Shown here: positions 46,001 through 54,847 of the stretch, piece after piece
Numbering within the stretch: position 1 is the first letter of the stretch
Layout of the letters: each line of letters begins with the position of its first letter
NCBI GenBank assembly: GCA_030830965.1
Contig: JAURLX010000018.1
Location: forward strand, 27,628-91,627
Source of the DNA: Verrucomicrobiota bacterium
GTDB taxonomy: Bacteria > Verrucomicrobiota > Verrucomicrobiia > Opitutales > UBA953
DNA length: 64,000 nt
Direction: 5' to 3'
Position numbers and translations under genes: made by a program
The notes under the pieces: generated by a model
What the model was told of the DNA's origin: nothing
Database searches by the model: none
The model's input: the letters and a program-made list of their open reading frames with translations, nothing else

Positions 46001-46962
46001 CCGCCGCGGAGGGCCTTGCCGAACTCCGCCGACAGGGACGGCTCGCCCTTCCCTTCGTCGGACACGGTCACCATGCCGGGTCCTTGCTTGGCGGGAGGAG
46101 TCGGAGCGTCCTTGAAACTTAGCCAGACGGGCTTGGGGCCGGGCGGCAGGTCGTCGATCTGCGGCACGAGCCAGCGCAGTCCGGCGAGATTGTCCCGCAG
46201 GCGATGCTCGGCGTTCTCCTGCGTGTGGTTGAGGATGCCGATGACGCCGGAATAGCCGCTGGCACGGATCTGACGCAGGACCTTCAGGTCCTCGGTCCCG
46301 GCACCGACGGGCAGGATCTTGCGCCCCTTGCTGTCGCCGGCCACGTCCATGCCGTTCAGGTTCACGCAGAGGAGATGCGGCAGCATCATCTTCAGGGCGG
46401 CGTCAAGGCGGTCGAGATGGGCATGACCATGATGGAGATTGTAGACGATGCCGACGTTCTTGACGCCATGGACGGACCGCAGGCGCTCACAGATCGCCAC
46501 CATGTTCTCGGGCTCGCCGGACCACCCGCCGTGATTGTAGATTCCCAGGCTGCTCCCGATCTTCTCGGCCTTGGCGGCGACGGACAGGAGCGCTTCGGCC
46601 GCCGCGGCGACCCTGGCCTCCTGGGCGTCCCCCTTGGTCGGCGCGATGACCCAGATCTGAGGCCGGAGGCCGTGCTTCTCGAAAAGGGCGAAGGCCGTGT
46701 CATGCTGGGACCAGAAGGCGAAGAACTCGATGCCGTGCCGCTTGTACGCGAGAATCTCGCGCTCGAACTCCGCCACGTGCTCGGACCTCCAATCATAGGC
46801 GACCTTGGTGATGCCGAGCCGGGCGACCATCTCCGCGCGCTCCTCCGGCGGTCGTCGGCGGTCATCGAACGGGACGATGCACCAGGCTGCGAGGTTCTTC
46901 AGCTCGTAGATCGGCTCGGCCGCGAGGGAGGCGGCGGCCAGACACAGGATCCAGAAGCGCAT
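43054..46962 (-). CDS. Multidomain exported protein: TIM barrel, LamG-like, DUF6797-like propeller and azurin-like domain
   Basis: A 1302-residue exported protein. Order: signal peptide (1-15); a sugar-phosphate-isomerase/AP-endonuclease-like TIM barrel (about 20-275; IGSSLGIYNHGGW, HHGHAHLDRL); a concanavalin/LamG-like domain (about 310-480; GRWHDLLVSLDDVTVTLWVDG); a DUF6797-like segment (about 530-680; FPGLDGGNQGHWGNQND); a PQQ/NHL-type propeller to about 1080; and a C-terminal azurin-like cupredoxin (about 1170-1302). Type 1 copper ligands are His1218 (MPHNW), Cys1286, His1291 and Met1295 (CSFPGHSQLM). The related PVC propeller proteins usually end in a cytochrome c. Probable role: oxidation of a sugar or sugar derivative with copper as electron acceptor; this is inferred. 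Confidence 0.88.
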   Translation of the reverse strand: MRFWILCLAAASLAAEPIYELKNLAAWCIVPFDDRRRPPEERAEMVARLGITKVAYDWRSEHVAEFEREILAYKRHGIEFFAFWSQHDTAFALFEKHGLRPQIWVIAPTKGDAQEARVAAAAEALLSVAAKAEKIGSSLGIYNHGGWSGEPENMVAICERLRSVHGVKNVGIVYNLHHGHAHLDRLDAALKMMLPHLLCVNLNGMDVAGDSKGRKILPVGAGTEDLKVLRQIRASGYSGVIGILNHTQENAEHRLRDNLAGLRWLVPQIDDLPPGPKPVWLSFKDAPTPPAKQGPGMVTVSDEGKGEPSLSAEFGKALRGGQVVPAHPDVFRWPVTVEARVKLDSRKGYNIVVAAGPKSSGRHWEVYTMTRTGCLSLFAPGRGGNFVSTVDICDGRWHDLLVSLDDVTVTLWVDGKVVLERKPGPTVDGPAPDKMAFGRLVEGGIGCDGLVDDVRVSRGVMKPRKVEGPRLRMDNTIGLWSFDDLGAAAPKSPAPPVASFTPRPEPLRPEQDPHASHAVNRDRVYDYYGKQAGTFTGVRPLPALIPSFPGLDGGNQGHWGNQNDAVTWKDGRWAAAEHGSLFSGVLRIDGMTVPKAVWVRKGEEAAAFDPETLSFRARWRGGFVRLSDFRHGFANGPAVVGKTFAREKNPVLPKGARYLGFYRHGDEVIFAYEQEGKRRLISAWQTDEAALELLTRGGPARWTKELTTQVTRGDQKPFAVDTIGIPFENPYGTLFFISGIDFLPDGSAAVCTMTGEVWVLRGLSSDNVTWRRYATGLHHALGVRVVDGKVLVLGRDQITRLHDLNADGEADYYECLFNGYVTSPGGHDFVVGLDADDAGRLYVASGNQGVLRLTLPDKVEVLATGLRNPNGVAVSPDGRFITSSVQEGDWTPSSAVCMVEAGFSEGAHFGAGGPRDGRAPTPPFVHLPRGEDNSSAGQVFLGRGRWPSLAGAGNLLHFSFGTGSAWAVSRQKVAGVWQGAAQRITGAFRSGAQTGRFSPADGHLYVTGMQGWGSYTPDDGCIHRVRHVGGAPVLIGHEVRDNGVILTFDSPVSEAGRAKPFAQAWNYRYSRAYGSPEYSVRHPEVVAHDVLTVEGVHADPSGRSMFVHLPQLLPCSQLHIRIGDEAEVFLSVHALSEPYKEYPGYRAIPKIPAHAHDAVSVTSGKGRPVRWETELCGPDPVVLKIQAGGALNYVQKELRAKAGKPVALTFENPDVMPHNWVLVGPGSEDRVGEAAARMVALPDGLDRHYVPDSQDVLVHTRVLDPGSRTTIYFTAPARPGRYPYLCSFPGHSQLMRGVLIVE

Positions 46963-47011
46963 GCAGGGGGTGTCGATGTCGGTCGCCTCCTGGCCAGGAC
47001 GGGTCGCGCGC

Positions 47012-48337
47012 TCACTTCCCCACGTGCTTCATCACGGCCGCCTGCATGAAGGCGCTGGCATCCTTGCTCTGGGAGTGCCCGGAGGGGATGTCGTCATAGA
47101 TGGACTTGGGGACGTTGATGTTGTTGTAGGCGGCGTAGACGGAGGTCGGTGGGCAGGTGGTGTCGATGAAGCCTACGGTCAGCGCGCAGCCGGCCGCCTT
47201 CGAACGTGAGGCGAAGTTGACGGCGTCGATGTAGCGCGAGGTCTCCAAGGAGGCCGGCTCGGGCTTGCCGGAGGGATCGAGGGCGACGAACTTCGGCCAA
47301 CCGGCGATGCGGTTGACGAGCATGCCGGTGTGATCGCAGCCCGCCGAGACGCCCGCGGCGTAGAAGGTCACGCGCGGATCCAGACCGGAGGCGACGATGG
47401 CCTGGTAGCCGCCCTGGCTTGAGCCGTACACGACGACATGCCGGCCGTTCCATTCCGGTCGGGCGACAAGGACGTCGAGCGCGCGCACGAGCCGCAGGAA
47501 CATGCCGGTGAAGTAGCTCTTCTCCCGGGACTCACGCCCCTGGTATCGGTATGAGGCGAGGGCGCCGGCGTTCTGCTCGGCATAATAGGCCTCAGGCCGG
47601 CCGTTGGGCAGACCGTGCGCGTTGATATCCATCGCAAGAAATCCCTTGGCGGCCCAACTGACGGCGCCGCCCAGGGAGCTGCCACGCACGCCGGCCCCAT
47701 GCACGGTGAGGATGACCGGCAGGGATTTGTCCGCGGCGCCCTTGGGCCTGGCGAGATACCCGGAGACGGGTGCGCCGACGCACGGGGCCTGCAGGTCGAA
47801 CGCCTCCACCTCGGGGATGGCTGACTTGACGGGAGTCAGCACGGGAGCGACGGCCACCTTGGCGAGCTCCGCCTTGCGCGCGGCCCAGAAGGCGTCGAAG
47901 TCGGCCGGAGCCTGACTGGAGACGGGAATCTTCAGGGGGTCGACGGCGGCTCCGCCCATGGCGCTCACGCTCACAGGCTTGAGGTCATCGCGCGCGCGAT
48001 ACCCGAGGATCCTGACCTGAAGGAAGCCGGGCTCATCGAGCGACCCTTGTACGCTCGCCTTGCCGTCGACGAGCTGGGCACGGCCCTTGAAGGCGGTCGG
48101 GAGTCCGTCCTTCACGATGATCCAGTCGATCGACCCGCTCGCCGGCTTGCCCTGGTCGGTGACGGACAGGCTGAAGGTCACCTTCTCACCGACCTTGTAG
48201 GTGGCGTCGGCCCGCTCGGCGCGGGCTGCCGCCTTGATAGGCGAGACGGGCGCGGTCTGCTTGGGAGACTGGGCGGAGGCGGTCGCGAAGACGAACGACG
48301 CCAGCAGGAGGGGCATCAGGCGGGGCATGGCCTCCAT
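47012..48337 (-). CDS. Exported acetylxylan esterase-like hydrolase (AXE1 family)
   Basis: A 441-residue exported esterase of the AXE1/CE7-like group. A signal peptide (about 1-22) is followed by an N-terminal beta-sandwich-like segment (about 40-130) and an alpha/beta hydrolase core. The core has LPVILTVHGAGVRG, the nucleophile elbow VVYGSSQGGYQAI, an Asp in GFIDTTCPP and a His in DIPSGHSQS; the FIDTTCPPTSVYAAYN segment is typical of CE7 deacetylases. It probably removes acetyl groups from xylan or other polysaccharides. The ATG at 48337 is preferred over 48328 because GGAGG lies nine bases before it. The 35-base gap to the upstream sulfatase supports an operon. Confidence 0.9.
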   Translation of the reverse strand: MEAMPRLMPLLLASFVFATASAQSPKQTAPVSPIKAAARAERADATYKVGEKVTFSLSVTDQGKPASGSIDWIIVKDGLPTAFKGRAQLVDGKASVQGSLDEPGFLQVRILGYRARDDLKPVSVSAMGGAAVDPLKIPVSSQAPADFDAFWAARKAELAKVAVAPVLTPVKSAIPEVEAFDLQAPCVGAPVSGYLARPKGAADKSLPVILTVHGAGVRGSSLGGAVSWAAKGFLAMDINAHGLPNGRPEAYYAEQNAGALASYRYQGRESREKSYFTGMFLRLVRALDVLVARPEWNGRHVVVYGSSQGGYQAIVASGLDPRVTFYAAGVSAGCDHTGMLVNRIAGWPKFVALDPSGKPEPASLETSRYIDAVNFASRSKAAGCALTVGFIDTTCPPTSVYAAYNNINVPKSIYDDIPSGHSQSKDASAFMQAAVMKHVGK

Positions 48338-48372
48338 GTAGCCACGCCTCCGCCGTCGGTCAACGGCCTACG

Positions 48373-49935
48373 TCACTTCGCGGCCTTGGCCTTCGCGTTC
48401 TTGCCGGCCTTGGGCTGAGCAGGCCGCTTGATGATGCTGACCTCCACGTCGTTCTTCAGGTCGGGTCCGGGCGTGGTGCGTCCCGCGGCGACGGCCTTCT
48501 CCAGCGCCGCCCTCAGGACCTCGACCCGCTCCTTCTCTTGGTCGACCAGATTGCGCGTCTCGCCGATGTCGGCGGCCAGGTCGTAGAGCTGGAAGGCCGG
48601 CAAGCCCTGCTCCTCCTTGGAGCCGGGCCGGGGCGCGCTCCAGCCGCCGGAGCCGGGGCAGAGGGAGAGCTTCCAGGAGCCGTCACGGATGGAGAAGCTG
48701 CCGTTGATAGAGTGGCTGATGATGGAACGACGGACGACCGGCGTGCCGGGCACGGAGAGCACGGAGGCGAAGCTGAAGCTGTCCTCGCCCTGCCCTTCGG
48801 CCGGCCGGGCCCCGGTGATCTCGGCGAAGGTGGCGAAGAGGTCGATCTGTCCGACGAGCTGGGGCGCCACCGTGCCACCCTTCACCGCCGCGGGCCAGCG
48901 CAGGACGAAGGGCACGCGGTGACCGCCGTCGAAGATGTCCGCCTTGTGGCCGCGCAGCACGCCGTTGGGCTGGTGACCCTTGGCCTGGAGCTCCTCGATC
49001 TTCGCCGCCGGCGAGCAACCGTTGTCGGAGGTGAAGATGACGAGCGTGTCTCGCTCGAGGCCGTTCTGGCGAAGGGCGTCGAGGATCCTGCCGACATCGG
49101 CGTCCACCTGCTTGACGAAGTCGGCGTAGGCGTTGATCCCGCTGGAACCCTGCCATTCCTTGGTCGGCAGGATGGGCGTGTGCGGGGCGGCGAAGGGCAC
49201 GTAGGCGAAGAAGGGCTTGCCGGCCTTGGCGTCCTCGGCCCGCTCGCCGATGAAACGGATGAGCCGGGCGGTGAGGCCGGGCTGGACGTCGATGGCGTCG
49301 AACCCGGGGCCGGCCGGACCGGAGCGCAGCCAGGTCTTGGTCGCGGTGGCCGCTTCGGTCGCCTTGCGCCCCTCGATCCAGACGAAAGGCGGCATGTCGA
49401 GGGAGGCGCTGATCCCGAAGAATTCGTCGAAGCCGCAGTCGAGCGGCCCGCCCTTCACCTCGCCCGACCAGTCGACCTGCGAGACGTTCTGCGGAGCCTT
49501 CGAGAAGTTGCCGCCGTCATCGGCGTATCCGCCCCCCTTGAGGGGCCAGCTCAGGCCGAGGTGCCATTTGCCGAACATCGCGGTGCGGTAGCCGACCGAC
49601 TTGAGCAAGTCGGCCAGAGTCTGCCGCTCAGGTGCGATAAGCGGCGGGGAGAAGCCGCCGAGCACGCCGCTCTGGAGGCGGGTGCGCCAGTGGTATCGGC
49701 CGGTGAGGAGGGAGTAGCGGGTCGGGGTGCAGACGGACGAAGAGGTATGCGCATCGGTGAAACGCACGCCCTCGGCGGCCAGGCGGTCGAGCCCCGGAGT
49801 CGCGATCTTGGAGGCCGGGTTGTTCGCGCCGAAGTCGCCGTAGCCCTGGTCGTCGGCCAGGATGACGATGATGTTGGGACGCTGGGGAGCGGCGAAGGCG
49901 GCCGCGGCCAGCAGGGATGCGAGCAGGTGTCTCAT
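48373..49935 (-). CDS. Exported sulfatase
   Basis: A 520-residue formylglycine sulfatase with a signal peptide (about 1-16). NIIVILADDQGYGDFGAN (21-38) supplies metal ligands, CTPTR is at 69-73, FGKWHLGLSWPL follows, and FTSDNGCSPAA provides the second Asp-Asn pair. The cysteine-type site means activation by a formylglycine-generating enzyme, not encoded here. The C-terminus is basic and ends KAGKNAKAKAAK. It begins six bases after the PHP-domain gene stop, within the long exported gene run. The specific glycan is unknown. Confidence 0.92.
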   Translation of the reverse strand: MRHLLASLLAAAAFAAPQRPNIIVILADDQGYGDFGANNPASKIATPGLDRLAAEGVRFTDAHTSSSVCTPTRYSLLTGRYHWRTRLQSGVLGGFSPPLIAPERQTLADLLKSVGYRTAMFGKWHLGLSWPLKGGGYADDGGNFSKAPQNVSQVDWSGEVKGGPLDCGFDEFFGISASLDMPPFVWIEGRKATEAATATKTWLRSGPAGPGFDAIDVQPGLTARLIRFIGERAEDAKAGKPFFAYVPFAAPHTPILPTKEWQGSSGINAYADFVKQVDADVGRILDALRQNGLERDTLVIFTSDNGCSPAAKIEELQAKGHQPNGVLRGHKADIFDGGHRVPFVLRWPAAVKGGTVAPQLVGQIDLFATFAEITGARPAEGQGEDSFSFASVLSVPGTPVVRRSIISHSINGSFSIRDGSWKLSLCPGSGGWSAPRPGSKEEQGLPAFQLYDLAADIGETRNLVDQEKERVEVLRAALEKAVAAGRTTPGPDLKNDVEVSIIKRPAQPKAGKNAKAKAAK

Positions 49936-49941
49936 GGGAAA

Positions 49942-51204
49942 TCAGGGCTGGGTCCAGGCGCGTTCCATCTCGCCGGCGATGACGATGGGCGACTTGTGCC
50001 GGCTGGAGGTGATGCGGGCGCGGACGTAGAGTTCGTCACCCTTGAACTGGTAGGTGGCGCGCACGCCCTTGGATGACTGCAGGACGCGGCCGACGTCCTC
50101 GGAGTAGCGACGCGTGACGCGCAGGACCTCGCCCTTGGCGTCCTTCACGGGCTCGCTGCGATGGTCGTAGCCCTTCCGCGTTCCGATGAACTCGACGGTG
50201 TACTGCAGGCCGGGCTCGGGATCGACTTCGATGGTGAGCGAATCGGCCGTGCGCACGACGTCCTTCAGCAGGACCCCGGTCGAGCAGTAGAAGTCGCCCT
50301 TCTCGATCGCGGTCACGAGCGCGTCGGGGGTGAGCTCTGCGGCGCGCACCATGACCCAGCCGCGTCCGGTCACGCTGGACTTCCTGTTCACGCGGTCGGG
50401 CTGGATGTGGTAATTGTGGGAATCATCGGTCGCGAGGCCGTACATGGCCGGCTGACCGAGACGCCCGAGGCGTTCGGCGAGGATGATGTCCCACATGCGC
50501 TCGGTGGAGGCGTGGACGGCGTCCCCCTCGTTGAAGACGGTGGGGTGGCCGTTGTAGACCTCGAAGAAGCGCTCCTGCTCGACCTGCAGGATCTCCTCCG
50601 CGGTGACGGCCCATTTGAAGTTGGGGTGGTTCAGGTGGGCGAACATCGGGCGCCCGGTGGCGGCTCGCTGCGCCCGCACGGCGCCGAAGGCGTGACGCAT
50701 CGCCGCCACGATTCCCTGCGAGGCCGAGGAGTCGATGGACTTGTCCGGCAGGATCGGGTCGCGGAGGTTGGTCACGTTCACGTGCACGCGGGGGTCGGTG
50801 CACTCGATCGAGGGAATCATGAGGAAGCGGCCGGCCTCGCCGAACTCCCCCTGCAGCTCATCGAAAGTCTTCAGGCGGATCTCCCTGGCGTCCCCCTCGC
50901 CGCGCACCTTCACGCGGTCGGCCGGGAAGGCGGCAAGATACTTCTCGGCGATCTCCTTGCCTCCGCGGCGCTTGGCCGGGACGAACCACTTCTCACCCTG
51001 CTGCATGACGTTGTGATCGGAGAGGGCCAGGAAGTGGTAGCCGTTGTCCTTGTACCAACGGGCGACCGAATCCGGGAAATCGTCGCCATCGCTCCAGAAG
51101 GTGTGCGTGTGAAGGTTGCCCTTGTACCACCGCGCGGCAGGCTCAGCGGAAAAGAGGACGGAAGACAAAAGGGCGCAGAGCAGCGCGAACGGCTTGTGGG
51201 GCAT
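49942..51204 (-). CDS. Exported PHP-domain phosphoesterase-like protein
   Basis: A 420-residue exported protein with a signal peptide (about 1-20) and a PHP metal-binding fold. [11 protein letters not shown] (30-40) gives the paired His (His32, His34) and Asp39, ALSDHN a further site, MFAHLNHPN more His ligands, and ATDDSHNYH the C-terminal Asp-His pair. PHP domains hydrolyse phosphoesters in nucleases and histidinol phosphatase; exported versions beside sulfatases are common in PVC bacteria, without known substrate. A small C-terminal beta domain (about 300-420) follows. It is the first gene of the 18-kb minus-strand run; the glucarate operon begins 112 bases away on the other strand. Confidence 0.88.
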   Translation of the reverse strand: MPHKPFALLCALLSSVLFSAEPAARWYKGNLHTHTFWSDGDDFPDSVARWYKDNGYHFLALSDHNVMQQGEKWFVPAKRRGGKEIAEKYLAAFPADRVKVRGEGDAREIRLKTFDELQGEFGEAGRFLMIPSIECTDPRVHVNVTNLRDPILPDKSIDSSASQGIVAAMRHAFGAVRAQRAATGRPMFAHLNHPNFKWAVTAEEILQVEQERFFEVYNGHPTVFNEGDAVHASTERMWDIILAERLGRLGQPAMYGLATDDSHNYHIQPDRVNRKSSVTGRGWVMVRAAELTPDALVTAIEKGDFYCSTGVLLKDVVRTADSLTIEVDPEPGLQYTVEFIGTRKGYDHRSEPVKDAKGEVLRVTRRYSEDVGRVLQSSKGVRATYQFKGDELYVRARITSSRHKSPIVIAGEMERAWTQP

Positions 51205-51316
51205 GCCAGAAGGTACCCTGCCCGCCCGATGCCTGCCAACCGAAAGTTCCCCGGACGGGAGTTTCCCCTTCCCTCATGGCCGCGTTCGCTTATCCGTCAC
51301 ATCCAGTCATTTCCCG
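51205..51316. promoter_or_regulatory. Divergent upstream region of the exported-enzyme run and the glucarate cassette
   Basis: These 112 bases must hold the promoter for the long minus-strand run and the one for kdgD. I find no convincing sigma-70 hexamers. A GTTCCCC / GTTTCCCC-like direct repeat (about 51246-51272) might be an operator, but the support is weak. Confidence 0.35.
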
Positions 51317-52228
51317 ATGTCCCCCCTCGAACTGCAGAAGACCATCTCGCACGGGCTGCTCTCCTTCCCGGTGACGGATTTCGACGCGTCCGGAGACTTC
51401 CGACCGTCGACCTACGCCAAGCGGCTCGAGTGGCTGGCGCCCTATGGCGCGACGGCTCTTTTCGCCGCGGGCGGCACGGGTGAGTTCTTCTCTCTGGAAC
51501 CGAAGGAATACTCGGAGATCGTCCGCACGGCGGTGCAGACCTGCCAGGGCAAGGTGCCCATCCTCGCCGGTGCCGGCGGCCCCACGCGCCTGGCCATCCA
51601 ATATGCGCAGGAAGCCGAGCGGCTCGGCGCCAAGGGCATCTTGCTGCTGCCGCACTATCTCACGGAAGCGAATCAGGACGGCGTGGCCGTCCACGTCGAG
51701 CAGGTCTGCAAATCGGTGAAGATCGGCGTGGTGGTCTACAACCGCAACGTCTGCCGCCTGCAGCCGCACCATCTGGAGCGCCTCGCCCAGGCCTGCCCCA
51801 ATCTCATCGGCTACAAGGACGGCATCGGCGAAGTGGAGCTCATGGTCTCGATCCGCCGCAGGATGGGCGACCGCTTCAGCTACCTCGGCGGCCTGCCCAC
51901 GGCCGAGGTCTACGCCGCCGCCTACAAGGCGATGGGCGTGCCGGTCTATTCCTCCGCGGTCTTCAACTTCGTCCCGAAGATGGCGATGGAGTTCTACCGC
52001 GCGGTGGCGGCGGACGACCATGCGACGCAGAACCGTCTGCTCGACACGTTCTTCCTGCCCTACCTCGAGATCCGCAACCGCTCGGCGGGCTACGCGGTCA
52101 GCATCGTCAAGGCCGGAGCCCGTCTGGCCGGACACGATGCGGGCCCGGTCCGCGCCCCGCTCACGGAGCTCAAGGCCGACGAGGTCGAACGGCTGGCGGC
52201 GCTGATGTCCAAGCTCGGACCGCAGTGA
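51317..52228 (+). CDS. kdgD: 5-dehydro-4-deoxyglucarate dehydratase
   Basis: A 303-residue class I aldolase-like enzyme that converts 5-keto-4-deoxy-D-glucarate to 2-oxoglutarate semialdehyde with loss of water and CO2. The start [16 protein letters not shown], the block [16 protein letters not shown] and [13 protein letters not shown] are highly typical of Kdg[13 protein letters not shown] carries the catalytic Tyr and [13 protein letters not shown] the Schiff-base Lys. Length is as expected. ATG 51317 is chosen; the upstream open frame overlaps the divergent gene. The stop overlaps the GTG of the transporter by four bases, and glucarate dehydratase, the enzyme that supplies its substrate, lies downstream. 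Confidence 0.95.
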   Translation: MSPLELQKTISHGLLSFPVTDFDASGDFRPSTYAKRLEWLAPYGATALFAAGGTGEFFSLEPKEYSEIVRTAVQTCQGKVPILAGAGGPTRLAIQYAQEAERLGAKGILLLPHYLTEANQDGVAVHVEQVCKSVKIGVVVYNRNVCRLQPHHLERLAQACPNLIGYKDGIGEVELMVSIRRRMGDRFSYLGGLPTAEVYAAAYKAMGVPVYSSAVFNFVPKMAMEFYRAVAADDHATQNRLLDTFFLPYLEIRNRSAGYAVSIVKAGARLAGHDAGPVRAPLTELKADEVERLAALMSKLGPQ

Positions 52229-53502
52229 GGGAGACGGTCTCCCAGTCCGCGCTGGCCTCGGCCGTCTCCAAGGCGAAGTGGCGGCTGCTCCCGCTCTTCG
52301 TGGTGATGTTCATCGTCAACTACGTCGACCGGGTGAACGTCAGCTTCATCAAGCCGCAACTGGAGGCCAGCCTGGGCATCGGCGCCACGGCCTACGGTAT
52401 CGGAGCGGGGCTCTTCTTCTGGGGTTATGCGCTCTTCGAGGTGCCCGCCAACATGGCGCTGGAACGACTCGGCGCCCGTCGTTGGCTGACGCTCATCGCA
52501 GCGGTCTGGGGCGCGCTCGCCGCGCTGCTGGCCTTCGTCCGGGACGCGGACGAATTCTACGCGCTGCGCTTCCTGCTCGGCGCCGCCGAGGCGGGGTTCT
52601 TCCCCGGCGTGGTCTACTACTTCACGCGCTGGTTCCCGTCGTCGGAACGCGGACGCGCCATGGCGATCTTCCTCAGCGGCTCGGCGATCGCCTCGGTCAT
52701 CTCAGGCCCGCTCTCGGCCGGGCTGATGAGCATCGAAGGCATGGGGCTCCACGGCTGGCAATGGATGGTGCTCATCGAGGGGATCTTCTCGGTCGGGATG
52801 GCCGGAATCCTCTGGGTCTGGCTGGATTCGCTGCCGGGGGAGGCGCGCTGGCTCAGCCCGGAGGAGCGTCAGGCGCTTTCCTCGGCGGTGGAGTCGGAGC
52901 GCGCCGCCGCCATCACCCGCCCCAAGGCCGGCCTGGGCCAACTGCTGCTCGACCCGAAGCTGCTCTTCTTCTGCTGGGTCTACTTCGCGATCCAGCTGAC
53001 GATCTACGCGGTGACCTTCTGGCTGCCGGAGATCATCCGCGGCATGGGCGGGCTCTCGAACATGCAGGTGGGACTGTTCAATTCGATCCCCTGGCTGATC
53101 TCCGTCGCGGGGATGTATCTCTTCGCGGTGGCGGCCGCGCGCCGGCCGGGCCAGCAGGGCTGGGTGGCGGTCGCGCTCACGGTCGCGGGTGTCGGCATGT
53201 TCGCCGCCACGCTCGGCGGACCGGTCGCCGGCTTCGTCTGCATCTGCGTCTCGGCGCTGGGCTTCAAGTCCGCGGCCTCGCTGTTCTGGCCGATTCCCCA
53301 GAAGGAGCTGGACCCGCGCGCGGCGGCGGCAGGCATCGCGCTCATCAATTCGCTGGGCAATCTCGGTGGCTTCTTCGCCCCCACGGCCTTCGGCTGGATC
53401 AAGGAAACCACGGGCAGCGTGACCTGGGGACTGCACGGCCTGGCCGCCTCGTCGCTGCTCACGGCGGCGCTGGTCCTGTTGGTCCGCTTCCGTCGCGCCT
53501 GA
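52225..53502 (+). CDS. MFS transporter, anion:cation symporter type (probable hexuronate/glucarate importer)
   Basis: A 425-residue major facilitator with twelve predicted helices. The first helices carry [18 protein letters not shown], a motif typical of the ACS (GudP/ExuT-like) family, and [16 protein letters not shown] and [23 protein letters not shown] are family-typical. The C-terminal half has [33 protein letters not shown]. The GTG start overlaps the kdgD stop (GTGA), and gudD begins fourteen bases after it. Its position between the two glucarate enzymes makes D-glucarate or a related aldarate the likely substrate. Confidence 0.93.
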   Translation: MRETVSQSALASAVSKAKWRLLPLFVVMFIVNYVDRVNVSFIKPQLEASLGIGATAYGIGAGLFFWGYALFEVPANMALERLGARRWLTLIAAVWGALAALLAFVRDADEFYALRFLLGAAEAGFFPGVVYYFTRWFPSSERGRAMAIFLSGSAIASVISGPLSAGLMSIEGMGLHGWQWMVLIEGIFSVGMAGILWVWLDSLPGEARWLSPEERQALSSAVESERAAAITRPKAGLGQLLLDPKLLFFCWVYFAIQLTIYAVTFWLPEIIRGMGGLSNMQVGLFNSIPWLISVAGMYLFAVAAARRPGQQGWVAVALTVAGVGMFAATLGGPVAGFVCICVSALGFKSAASLFWPIPQKELDPRAAAAGIALINSLGNLGGFFAPTAFGWIKETTGSVTWGLHGLAASSLLTAALVLLVRFRRA

Positions 53503-53515
53503 AACCTCATCCCCG

Positions 53516-54844
53516 ATGTCCACCCAGCTCATCCGCTCCATCCGCGTCGTACCGGTCGCCGGCGAGGATAGCATGCTGCTCAACCTCAGCGGCGCCCATG
53601 GGCCGTTCTTCACGCGCAACGTGGTGCTCATCACCGACGACGCGGGCCGGACGGGCGTCGGCGAGGTCCCGGGCGGGGAGAAGATCCGGCAGACGGTCGA
53701 GGAGGCCGCCCCGATGCTCATCGGTCGTCCGGTCGCGGAATACGGCCCGCTGCTGGACGAGGTCTCGCGCAAGTTCGGCGACCGTGACGCAGGCGGACGC
53801 GGCCTGCAGACGTTCGACCTGCGGGTGACGATCCATGCGGTGACGGCGCTGGAATCGGCGTTGCTCGACCTGCTCGGGCAGGCCCGCGACCTGCCGGTGG
53901 CCGCGCTGCTCGACGATGGCGGCATGCTGCGCAAGAGGGTGCTGGCGCTGGGCTACCTGTTCTACGTGGCGGACCGTCGCAAGACCACCCTGCCCTACCG
54001 GGATGAATCGGGATCCACCGTGGCCTGGCATCGGCTGCGCAATGAGGAGGCGATGACGCCCGAGGCGATCGTGCGTCTGGCCGAAGCCACGCAGGAGCGC
54101 TACGGTTTCCAGGACTTCAAGCTGAAGGGCGGCGTGCTGGCCGCCGACGCGGAAGCGGACGCGGTCCGGGCGCTCCATGCCAGATTCCCGAAGGCCCGGG
54201 TGACGCTCGACCCCAATGGAGCTTGGTCGCTCGAGGAGGCGGTCCGGGTGGGCACGCAGCTCAAAGGGGTGCTTGCCTACGCGGAAGACCCCTGCGGCGC
54301 GGAGAACGGACGCAATGGGCGCGAGGTGATGGCCGAATTCCGCCGTCGGACGGGACTGCCGACGGCCACGAACATGGTCGCGACCGACTGGCCGCAGCTG
54401 CAGGATGCGCTGCGGCTCAAGGCGGTGGACATCCCGCTGGCCGACCCGCACTTCTGGACGATGCGCGGCTCAGTTAAGGTCGCAGCGACCTGCAAGGAGC
54501 ACGGGCTGACCTGGGGCTCGCACTCCAACAACCACTTCGATGTCTCGCTGGCGATGTTCACGCACGTGGCGGCCGCCGCCCCGGGCGAGGTCACGGCCAT
54601 CGACACGCACTGGATCTGGCAGGAAGGGCAGCGCATCACGAAGGAGCCGTTGCGCATCGTGGACGGGCATCTTACGGTGCCGGATCGTCCGGGCCTGGGC
54701 GTCGAGATCGACGAAGCCAGGCTGGAGGCCGCGCATCAGGCCTACCGGCGTCTGCCAGGCGGCTCACGCGACGACGCGGTCGCGATGCAGTTCCTCATCC
54801 CGGGCTGGAAGTTCGACCCGAAGCGGCCCTGCCTGGTCCGCTGA
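53516..54844 (+). CDS. gudD: Glucarate dehydratase
   Basis: A 442-residue enolase-superfamily enzyme that dehydrates D-glucarate to 5-keto-4-deoxyglucarate. The start [45 protein letters not shown] and [12 protein letters not shown] all follow GudD closely. Active-site residues are in DFKLKGGV (Lys pair), VTLDPNGAW (Asp), YAEDPCGAE (Glu), [10 protein letters not shown] (Asn) and [17 protein letters not shown] (catalytic His). The conserved C-terminus [15 protein letters not shown] is intact. It is the third gene of the kdgD-transporter-gudD cassette. It ends three bases from the end of the convergent esterase. Confidence 0.97.
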   Translation: MSTQLIRSIRVVPVAGEDSMLLNLSGAHGPFFTRNVVLITDDAGRTGVGEVPGGEKIRQTVEEAAPMLIGRPVAEYGPLLDEVSRKFGDRDAGGRGLQTFDLRVTIHAVTALESALLDLLGQARDLPVAALLDDGGMLRKRVLALGYLFYVADRRKTTLPYRDESGSTVAWHRLRNEEAMTPEAIVRLAEATQERYGFQDFKLKGGVLAADAEADAVRALHARFPKARVTLDPNGAWSLEEAVRVGTQLKGVLAYAEDPCGAENGRNGREVMAEFRRRTGLPTATNMVATDWPQLQDALRLKAVDIPLADPHFWTMRGSVKVAATCKEHGLTWGSHSNNHFDVSLAMFTHVAAAAPGEVTAIDTHWIWQEGQRITKEPLRIVDGHLTVPDRPGLGVEIDEARLEAAHQAYRRLPGGSRDDAVAMQFLIPGWKFDPKRPCLVR

Positions 54845-54847
54845 GGC

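Noticed and set aside
48538..50076. 512-codon plus-strand frame across the sulfatase and PHP genes
   Set aside because: It covers the ends of two well-supported minus-strand genes and has no domain.
52278..53828. 516-codon frame inside the transporter and gudD genes
   Set aside because: It is a shifted frame on the same strand, rich in Arg/Ala/Gly. The transporter helices and GudD motifs are in the other frame.
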